This document shows positions 1 through 4,779 of a stretch of 8,019 nucleotides of DNA, in pieces (within the stretch, counting starts at the first letter, position 1; each line of letters begins with the position of its first letter). Under the pieces are notes generated by a model, which saw only the letters and a list, made by a program, of their open reading frames with translations, made no database searches and was not told the DNA's origin. The position numbers were made by a program, and so were the translations under genes. The stretch is from Acidimicrobiaceae bacterium (GTDB lineage: Bacteria; Actinomycetota; Acidimicrobiia; Acidimicrobiales; RAAP-2). The DNA is taken from NCBI GenBank assembly GCA_030838245.1, contig JAUTXB010000208.1, positions 1 to 8,019 on the forward strand, written 5' to 3'.

Positions 1-975
1 GGGACGGCCCGCGAGAAGGGAGCACTACATGCCCTCTCGTTCGCTCTTCAAGTTGGCGCGCTGCACAAGATCCGGGCGGGACGATTTGCGGACGCCGAAG
101 CTTATTTTGTTGAAGCGGCAGATTTCGCTTCGGCGAGGGGTTTTCCGGCCGACATCTACGGATTTCTTGCTATAGAACTTCACGCGTGGCGCGGCAACGA
201 GAACGAGACTCGATCTGCTGCCGCCGCCCTCATCGAGTTTGGCCTGGCCATCGGCATGGCTACCACCGTGTTCTACGCGTATCGTGCGCTCGCCATTCTT
301 CATATCAGCTCGGGCCGTTACGCGGAAGCACTCGAGGCGGCTGAGTACCCGACCAGCCGCAAGGCACTCGGCTGGACCTCTCGGTCGCTGCACTTGGTGG
401 TCGAGGCAGGAGTACGAAGCGGCGACCGTGATGCGGCTGAACGAGCATTGGCCGAGCTCGAGGTCCGTGCTCGGGCGAGCGGCACGCACTGGGGGCTGGG
501 GCTGTTGGCCCGGTCCCAGGCGCTCATGGCTGACGACGACGCTGCGGACGGGCTCTACGAGCGGGCCATCACGGAGTTGGAGCAATGCCTCGTCGTGACC
601 GACCTTGCACACGCCCATCTCGTCTATGGCGAGTGGCTTCGACGACAGAATCGCCGGCTTGATGCTCGTGTGCAGCTTCGCAAGGCGACTGAGATGTTCG
701 AATCAATGGGAGCACAGGGCTTTTCTGAGCGGGCCAGCCTGGAGCTGGCGGCGACCGGGGAGCGCGCCCGGCAACGAACGCCCGACAACACCAGAGAACT
801 GACACCTCAGGAATGGCAGATTGCCACGCTCGCCGCACAGAGAATAACGAACCGTGAAATCGCGGCAAAGCTATTCATAAGTTCTCATACCGTGGACTAC
901 CACTTGAGAAAGGTGTTCCGGAAACTGAACGTCGAGTCTCGACGCGAGCTGCGGACGGCCCTTCCCAACGTGTAG
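1..975 (+). CDS. LuxR-family transcriptional regulator, C-terminal part (5' end outside window)
   Basis: The frame is open from the first base to TAG at 973-975, giving 324 residues without the true start; the ATG at 256 is internal because homologous-looking helical sequence continues upstream of it. Residues about 1-250 are Ala/Leu/Glu-rich helical sequence in repeated pairs (such as GRFADAEAYF and GRYAEALEAAE), typical of the TPR-like region of large LuxR (LAL/MalT-like) regulators. Residues about 267-316 form a LuxR-type helix-turn-helix: LTPQEWQIATLAA, then TNREIAAKLFIS, then HTVDYHLRKVFRKLNV. Proteins of this class normally carry an N-terminal AAA+/NTPase domain and bind DNA through the C-terminal domain; that N-terminal part is not visible here. 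Codon use is less GC3-biased than in metH (several AT-ending codons around 841-890), so it may have been acquired. It lies upstream of, and in line with, the hydrolase/oxidoreductase/SnoaL genes and could control them, but this is inference. Confidence 0.9.
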   Translation, partial: GTAREKGALHALSFALQVGALHKIRAGRFADAEAYFVEAADFASARGFPADIYGFLAIELHAWRGNENETRSAAAALIEFGLAIGMATTVFYAYRALAILHISSGRYAEALEAAEYPTSRKALGWTSRSLHLVVEAGVRSGDRDAAERALAELEVRARASGTHWGLGLLARSQALMADDDAADGLYERAITELEQCLVVTDLAHAHLVYGEWLRRQNRRLDARVQLRKATEMFESMGAQGFSERASLELAATGERARQRTPDNTRELTPQEWQIATLAAQRITNREIAAKLFISSHTVDYHLRKVFRKLNVESRRELRTALPNV

Positions 976-999
976 TCCAGCGCCCGTCGAAAGCGGATC

Positions 1000-1230
1000 T
1001 TGAGCTCTTCGAGCACCCGGCGAGCCTCGTGATCACCCGTTCGGTAGAAGTCGCGCAGGCGCTCCTTGACCCGAATAGGCAATGGGCCACCTCGGCACTT
1101 GGATCGCCGAGTGCGAGGAGTGACCACAGGCGCTCGGTCGCGTCGTCGTCGAGTTTCTCCTCGCCGATGAGGAGGACCCGCCGGGTCCGATAGAGCGGAT
1201 CGTCGTGATTTCCTTACCGCATTCCAAGAT
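1000..1230 (-). mobile_element. ISL3-family transposase remnant (decayed)
   Basis: Reading the minus strand from about 1230 down to about 1002 recovers a segment typical of actinobacterial ISL3 transposases: DDPLYRTRRVLLIGEEKLDD, then ATERLWSLLALGDPSAEVA, then IAY, then RVKERLRDFYRTGD and RRVLEEL. The pieces are in three different frames. One extra base near 1084 and another near 1074 (plus-strand numbering) are enough to join them, and a stop (TAA, plus-strand 1214-1216) lies just upstream of DDPLYR. Homology fades after EEL near 1002, about 27 bases from the stop of the LuxR-type gene. Only a middle piece of the transposase is present; the catalytic N-terminal part, the C-terminus and the terminal inverted repeats are not seen. 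The element is therefore dead. Family assignment is from remembered motif similarity and is fairly confident; exact borders are approximate. Confidence 0.75.
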
Positions 1231-1544
1231 GAAGCCAATTGAGCTTGGATCGAATCCCGCAATACGCGTGGTTGCCTATTGAGATTCGCCATTCGTCCTG
1301 GCGTGGGCTGATCATCGAGCTAGTCCATGCGTGCGTAGTTGGCGCGCCAAACAGCTGGCAGCGGGGCGCTGATTGGCTCAGCACCAGGCATTCGGCACCT
1401 GGCCACGATGGCAGTGACTACGCGTCACACGGGATTCGACAAATGTTCCACCCGGCGCATGCTTTGAGGAACGACTGCGATTCAGGTGCCAGTGAATACC
1501 AGAGCGCCAACACCGGCGCGAACCGACAGAAAGAGCAGAGAGCC
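1231..1544. other. Intergenic region upstream of the hydrolase gene
   Basis: No convincing gene is seen. The hydrolase frame happens to stay open back to a TTG at 1239, but the translated stretch (residues such as SLDRIPQYAWLPIEIRH) does not look like a hydrolase N-terminus. The stretch contains a 5-5-5 inverted repeat at 1414-1428 and an 8-base inverted pair, GGCACCTG at 1394-1401 and CAGGTGCC at 1483-1490. No clear -35/-10 pair could be placed. The promoter of the hydrolase gene is expected here, because the only other DNA upstream is a dead transposase on the opposite strand. Confidence 0.5.
1414..1428. promoter_or_regulatory. Perfect inverted repeat, candidate operator
   Basis: GTGAC, five bases, GTCAC: a perfect 5-5-5 dyad centred about 125 bases before the hydrolase ATG. 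Dyads of this size are common binding sites for dimeric regulators. A 10-base match can occur by chance in a few hundred bases, so the assignment is weak. The regulator is not known; the LuxR-type protein at the left edge is one candidate. Confidence 0.25.
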
Positions 1545-2384
1545 ATGCCTATAACCAGCAATGAAGCCGTCACCAAGACCGTGGAGGTCGAGGGGACCCC
1601 GTTTGCCTACCGCGAGGTGGGCCCGACCACCGGTGTGCCGGTGGTGTTTCTACATCACTTCACCGCCGTACTCGATGATTGGGATCCCGCCGTGGTCGAC
1701 GGCATTGCCACCGAGCGGCGCGTCATCCTGGTCGACCTCCGGGGCGTGGGCGGCTCCGGTGGCAGCACCCCCGACAACATCGAGGCCATGGCCAGCGACG
1801 CGATCGCGTTTTTGCAGGCGCTCGGGCTGAGCCTGGTCGACCTGCTGGGCTTCTCCCTGGGAGGCATGGTCGCCCAGCTGATCGTCCAGCAGCGGCCCGA
1901 TCTCGTCCGCCGCGTCATTTTGGCCGGCACCGCACCCGCCGGTGACCCCGGGCCCGCTGCGACTGGGTCCCTGCTGCAGTCCGCGATGGAGAGGGCGAAC
2001 GCTCAGGGCAAGCACCCCAAGCACTTCCTGTTCTTCTCGCCGACCACGACCAGCCAAGCTGCAGCGGACGCGTTCCTCGTCCGTCTGGGCGAACGCGCCG
2101 CAGACCTCGACGCACCTGTGTCCAACGAGACCATCGGCGCCCAGCTGACCGCCCTCGCGAAGTGGGAGCAGGGGTCCTCATCCGTCGGCCTGACGAGCGT
2201 GGACAAGCCCGTACTCGTCGTCAACGGCGACGATGACACGATGCTGCCGACGTTCAGCTCGTTTCACCTCGCCCAGTTGCTGTCCGACGTTCAGCTGAGC
2301 ATCTACCCGGACTCGGGCCACGGCGGCATCTTCCAGCACCACGATTTGTTTGTGGCACAGGCGCTGGAGTTCCTGCGCGACTGA
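1545..2384 (+). CDS. Alpha/beta-hydrolase fold protein
   Basis: The protein is 279 residues from ATG 1545. This start is chosen because the hydrolase fold begins right after it (EVEGTPFAYREVG) and a purine-rich stretch, AGAAAGAGCAGAGAG, precedes it; the ribosome site is weak. The fold is clear: oxyanion-loop region VVFLHHFTAVLDDW (about 33-46), strand-turn VILVDLRGVGGSG (60-72), nucleophile elbow GFSLGG with Ser104, acid region NGDDDTMLP (Asp231 the likely catalytic acid) and His259 in PDSGHGG. The triad is therefore complete, and the length is normal for the haloperoxidase/esterase-like branch. Such enzymes hydrolyse esters, lactones or C-C bonds in soluble small molecules; the substrate cannot be predicted. 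No signal peptide or membrane segment is seen, so it should be cytoplasmic. It is followed by a hairpin and then by an oxidoreductase and a SnoaL-like gene on the same strand. Confidence 0.92.
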   Translation: MPITSNEAVTKTVEVEGTPFAYREVGPTTGVPVVFLHHFTAVLDDWDPAVVDGIATERRVILVDLRGVGGSGGSTPDNIEAMASDAIAFLQALGLSLVDLLGFSLGGMVAQLIVQQRPDLVRRVILAGTAPAGDPGPAATGSLLQSAMERANAQGKHPKHFLFFSPTTTSQAAADAFLVRLGERAADLDAPVSNETIGAQLTALAKWEQGSSSVGLTSVDKPVLVVNGDDDTMLPTFSSFHLAQLLSDVQLSIYPDSGHGGIFQHHDLFVAQALEFLRD

Positions 2385-2407
2385 CGCGGAGCACGTCCAC
2401 ACAACTC

Positions 2408-2442
2408 GCCCCGGGCGGCTCTATATCGGGCCGGCCCGGGGC
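2408..2442 (+). terminator. Strong GC-rich hairpin after the hydrolase gene
   Basis: GCCCCGGGC (2408-2416) pairs perfectly with GCCCGGGGC (2434-2442). Allowing G2433 to bulge, the stem continues through 2417-2419 with 2430-2432, leaving a short loop around TCTATATCGG. It begins 24 bases after the hydrolase stop. There is no T-run behind it, as is common for hairpin terminators in high-GC actinobacteria. It probably ends or attenuates hydrolase transcription before the next gene; mRNA stabilisation or a processing site is the alternative. Confidence 0.5.
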
Positions 2443-2587
2443 ACCGGCAGGTGACGATTTCATGGCCGCTGAGGGCGACGCGTTGGAACTGGATGTCATC
2501 AACCCGGGCGGGAGTCGTAGCGGGCTCGCGCCTCATCGACCTCATCGGCTTTGTCGTTCGTAGTGCCAACAAGAATCAACATCGGAC

Positions 2588-2594
2588 AAGGAGG
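2588..2594 (+). promoter_or_regulatory. Consensus ribosome binding site of the oxidoreductase gene
   Basis: AAGGAGG, a near-perfect anti-16S match, ends 7 bases before ATG 2602. It fixes the start there rather than at the in-frame upstream start at 2551. Confidence 0.85.
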
Positions 2595-2601
2595 ACTCGC
2601 C

Positions 2602-3531
2602 ATGCGAGCAGTTGTGTATAGGTCAGTAGGCGCCCCTGAGGTCATCGAGGTAGCCGAGGTCGATCTGCCTGAGCCGGGAATGTTCGAGATCCGGATCAGA
2701 GTCGACGCCGCTGCCCTCAACCCGGCCGATGTCGCGGCCTGGAGCGGCCTGTTCCCGGCTCCTCCGGACGGGAGTCACTTCGGGCTGGGCTGGGACGTGG
2801 CTGGCACGGTCGATGCAGTCGGGCCGGGCTCGGCGTGGGAGCTCGGGACACCGGTGATCGCGATCGTGCAGGGCGCGACCGGCGTTGTGCGGGCCCAGGC
2901 CGAGTATGCCATCGTGCCCAGCAACGCCATAGCCATAGCGCCGGCCGGTGTGGACGCCGCGCACGCCGCCACCATCCCGTTGAACGGACTCACGGCTGCG
3001 CAGTCGGTGGAGCTGCTCGGCCTGAGCGCAGGCCAGAGCGTGTTCATCACGGGCGCAGCGGGCGCGGTCGGCGGATACGCGGTGCAACTGGCCAAACGCC
3101 GCGGCCTCACGGTGATCGCCAGTGATCGTCTCGACGATGAAGAGTTCGTCACCACGGTGCTTGGTGCGGACACGTTCGTGTCCTCCAGCGAAGACCCAAC
3201 TGCACCGTTGCGCACGCTTTACCCGAACGGCGTGGACGCCGTATTGGACACCACCACGCTGGGCAGCCGCATCATCGGCGCGGTCACCGACGGCGGAACC
3301 TTCGTCACCACCCGGGTCGACGCCCTGCCCTGGCCCGAGCGCGGCATCCGGGTGCGGCTGACCCAGGTTGCTCCCGACGCCGCGATGCTCACGACACTGT
3401 CCGATCTCGCCGCCACGGGCGCACTGTCGCTTCGAGTCGCCCAGACGTACCCGCTGGACCAGGCGGCACAGGCCCACGCACGCCTTGCCGAAGGTGGCCT
3501 GCGTGGCCGACTCGTCCTTACTATCCCGTGA
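2602..3531 (+). CDS. Zinc-independent MDR-family NAD(P)-dependent oxidoreductase (quinone oxidoreductase-like)
   Basis: The protein is 309 residues from ATG 2602. The N-terminal GroES-like domain (about 1-115) starts MRAVVYRSVGAPEV and contains AAALNPADV and GLGWDVAGTVDAVGPG, hallmarks of the medium-chain dehydrogenase/reductase superfamily. The nucleotide-binding domain (about 120-260) has the glycine-rich turn GAAGAVGGYAVQLAK (151-165). The C-terminus (AEGGLRGRLVLTI) is typical. The cysteine ligands of zinc alcohol dehydrogenases are absent, placing it with quinone oxidoreductase/enoyl reductase-like members that reduce activated C=C or quinone groups with NADPH. The cofactor is likely NADP(H), by family. 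No membrane segment is seen. It lies 217 bases after the hydrolase, beyond the hairpin, and 97 bases before the SnoaL-like gene, with which it is probably co-transcribed. The physiological substrate is unknown. Confidence 0.93.
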   Translation: MRAVVYRSVGAPEVIEVAEVDLPEPGMFEIRIRVDAAALNPADVAAWSGLFPAPPDGSHFGLGWDVAGTVDAVGPGSAWELGTPVIAIVQGATGVVRAQAEYAIVPSNAIAIAPAGVDAAHAATIPLNGLTAAQSVELLGLSAGQSVFITGAAGAVGGYAVQLAKRRGLTVIASDRLDDEEFVTTVLGADTFVSSSEDPTAPLRTLYPNGVDAVLDTTTLGSRIIGAVTDGGTFVTTRVDALPWPERGIRVRLTQVAPDAAMLTTLSDLAATGALSLRVAQTYPLDQAAQAHARLAEGGLRGRLVLTIP

Positions 3532-3616
3532 ACATTCAGCGCAACCGGAGGCCCGGCGGTACCAGTACCCGCGGTTGGAGGACTGGCGCGGTGTCGACGG
3601 CCGTGGCCGATGAAAC

Positions 3617-3622
3617 AAGGAG
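3617..3622 (+). promoter_or_regulatory. Ribosome binding site of the SnoaL-like gene
   Basis: AAGGAG lies 6 bases before ATG 3629 and supports that start over the out-of-frame ATG at 3636. Confidence 0.75.
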
Positions 3623-3628
3623 CGAGCG

Positions 3629-4111
3629 ATGAACGATGAACGGGCAATTCAAGAGGTACTCGCGCGCTACGTCCGGGCCGTCGATGCCCGCAACGCCGAC
3701 GACGTTGCCGAGCTCTACGCCAACGACGGAGCGGAGATCCTCAGCTACAACCGGGCCGGCACGCCGGAACGGATCGCAGCGTTCACCGGTTCGCGGGCGA
3801 TCAGAGATGCCGTCGCGAATATACTCCCGCCGCATCCCGCGTTGGGGTGGGCCCACCACGCCACCTTCGACCCGATCGTTGCCATAGACACCGACATCGC
3901 CTCGCTGCAGGCACAGTTCGTCGTCTTCGAAGTCCGCGGCGCCCAACGTCCCGCCGCCGGCTGGCCGAAAGGTGCCTCCGGCGGCCAGGGCACCATCACG
4001 CCGATCGAGTCCGGCTATTACAAGATCTCACTTCGGCGAACCCCCGACGGCTGGAAGATCACCGAGAACCACACCATCCTCGACCTACCGCCCGCGCTGC
4101 CAGAGACGTAG
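3629..4111 (+). CDS. SnoaL-like / NTF2-like superfamily protein
   Basis: The protein is 160 residues. The N-terminal helix AIQEVLARYVRAVDARNADD, followed by VAELYANDGAEI, is the classic opening of the SnoaL/NTF2-like cone fold. A middle GWAHHATFDPIVAID (about 73-87) carries the His pair often seen in SnoaL_4-type members, and the protein ends in the expected strands YYKISLRRTPDGWKITENHTI (130-150). Family members include polyketide cyclases, ketosteroid-isomerase-like enzymes, small dehydratases and non-catalytic ligand-binding proteins, so the reaction is not determined; the conserved His/Asp leave catalysis possible. A Gly/Pro-rich insert (about 104-123) sits between strands. It is 97 bases downstream of the oxidoreductase and most likely shares its transcript. 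This three-gene company (hydrolase, reductase, SnoaL) suggests sequential chemistry on one small organic compound, which is inference. Confidence 0.88.
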   Translation: MNDERAIQEVLARYVRAVDARNADDVAELYANDGAEILSYNRAGTPERIAAFTGSRAIRDAVANILPPHPALGWAHHATFDPIVAIDTDIASLQAQFVVFEVRGAQRPAAGWPKGASGGQGTITPIESGYYKISLRRTPDGWKITENHTILDLPPALPET

Positions 4112-4173
4112 GAACCCCGCGTACCTAAGTTGACTGCCGGAGCCCGTCGGTCGCCGCCGCGATGACGCCGATG

Positions 4174-4198
4174 GATGAGTGGCTCACGTTCACTCATC
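4174..4198 (+). terminator. Inverted repeat after the SnoaL-like gene, possible terminator
   Basis: GATGAGTG (4174-4181) and CACTCATC (4191-4198) form a perfect 8-bp stem with a 9-base loop, 62 bases after the SnoaL stop. There is no T-run. It could end the oxidoreductase/SnoaL transcript; it also sits at the left border of the recombinase remnant, so it might belong to that element instead. Confidence 0.4.
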
Positions 4199-4758
4199 GG
4201 CCTCAGACCTCGGTTGGTCGTGGTCCGAGCAACCCTCATGGCCGGCACTCGTCCCCGAAGGTCTCTTCGCCCGGGTCAACAACCTAATTGCCAACACGCA
4301 CAACAACGACCGTCGTCGACCTCGCGGGCAACCAGGTCAGTACATTCTGGCCGGCTCTATTCGATGTGGCCACTGCGGCAAGTCCATGTTCGGAGCCACA
4401 ATGAAGGGCAAGCCCTAGTACCGGTGCGCTGCAACGCGCCCCGACTACGCCACCCCTCAGTACCCGGGCACCCACTTACATATGCCGTCAGGGAAGGGGC
4501 GTCCTCGCCGCGCTCGACGAGTGGCTCAGCACGTTTACCGACCCCGACCACATCGATGCCACTGTCGAATGCATCCTCATCGCTGACAAGGGCGCTGAGC
4601 TGGAGCCTCTCGAAGTGACACGAGCGCGGCACCAAGAGAGCCGCCTCGCGGTCGAGCTGAACCGGGTCATCGCCGCCATTCGTGCCGGCATGTCACCTGG
4701 ACTTATCTGGCGCCGCTCGGAGGTGTGCTCGGAGGAATTCGAACCCCCAACCTTCTGA
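4179..4758 (+). pseudogene. Large serine recombinase, C-terminal remnant (zinc-ribbon region)
   Basis: Three successive frames rebuild the C-terminal half of a large serine recombinase. The first (from about 4215) reads WSWSEQPSWPALVPEGLFAR, then YILAGSIRCGHCGKSM with the CxxC of the recombinase zinc ribbon, then an in-frame TAG at 4416-4418 where a Tyr is expected (GKP-stop-YRCAATRPDYA). A frameshift near 4464-4468 gives GHPLTYAVREG, and another near 4496-4500 gives VLAALDEWLSTFTDPDHID and the coiled-coil-like tail VTRARHQESRLAVELNRVIA. Homology ends near 4707; the last frame then runs by chance through the tRNA-like segment to TGA 4756-4758. The N-terminal resolvase domain with the catalytic serine is absent. 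A nonsense codon, two frameshifts and loss of the catalytic domain make it clearly dead. Left border and family identification rest on motif memory only. Confidence 0.8.
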
Positions 4759-4765
4759 TCCGTAG
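4722..4765 (-). other. 3' part of tRNA-Arg(ACG): candidate integrase attachment-site scar
   Basis: On the minus strand the segment reads as a tRNA from nucleotide 32 onward: anticodon loop CTACGGA (4765-4759, anticodon ACG), 3' anticodon stem TCAGA (4758-4754), variable AGGTT (4753-4749), T-arm GGGGG-TTCGAAT-TCCTC (4748-4732), acceptor strand CGAGCAC (4731-4725), discriminator A (4724) and CC. The 5' neighbour should be TCTGA but is GCCGC, so similarity stops exactly at the edge of the anticodon loop and the 5' half is missing. The position after the T-loop is T where tRNAs have an almost invariant C61, so this copy is not functional and is probably drifting. Anticodon-loop-to-3'-end fragments are the usual core duplicated when tyrosine-recombinase elements integrate into tRNA genes. 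No CCA is encoded (CCT). It ends 14 bases from the metH stop. Confidence 0.8.
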
Positions 4766-4779
4766 GCGGCCCCGATCGA

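Noticed and set aside
1464..1500. Possible -35/-10 pair (TTGAGG and GAATAC) before the hydrolase
   Set aside because: The spacing is about 23 bases and the -10 match is poor, so no promoter is called.
1239..1544. 102-codon in-frame upstream extension of the hydrolase
   Set aside because: The residues do not resemble a hydrolase N-terminus, a signal peptide or any domain; the fold starts right after ATG 1545.
3556..3574. Small inverted repeat around GGTACCAGTACC between oxidoreductase and SnoaL-like gene
   Set aside because: The stem is short with a very tight loop and a bulge; too weak to call a terminator or regulatory hairpin.
2623..3618. 331-codon minus-strand open frame opposite the oxidoreductase
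   Set aside because: Antisense shadow; low-complexity composition and no recognizable domain, whereas the plus strand encodes a clear MDR enzyme with a consensus ribosome site.
4722..4765. Functional tRNA gene
   Set aside because: The D-arm, 5' acceptor strand and 5' anticodon stem are absent and the invariant C61 is replaced, so only a fragment is present.
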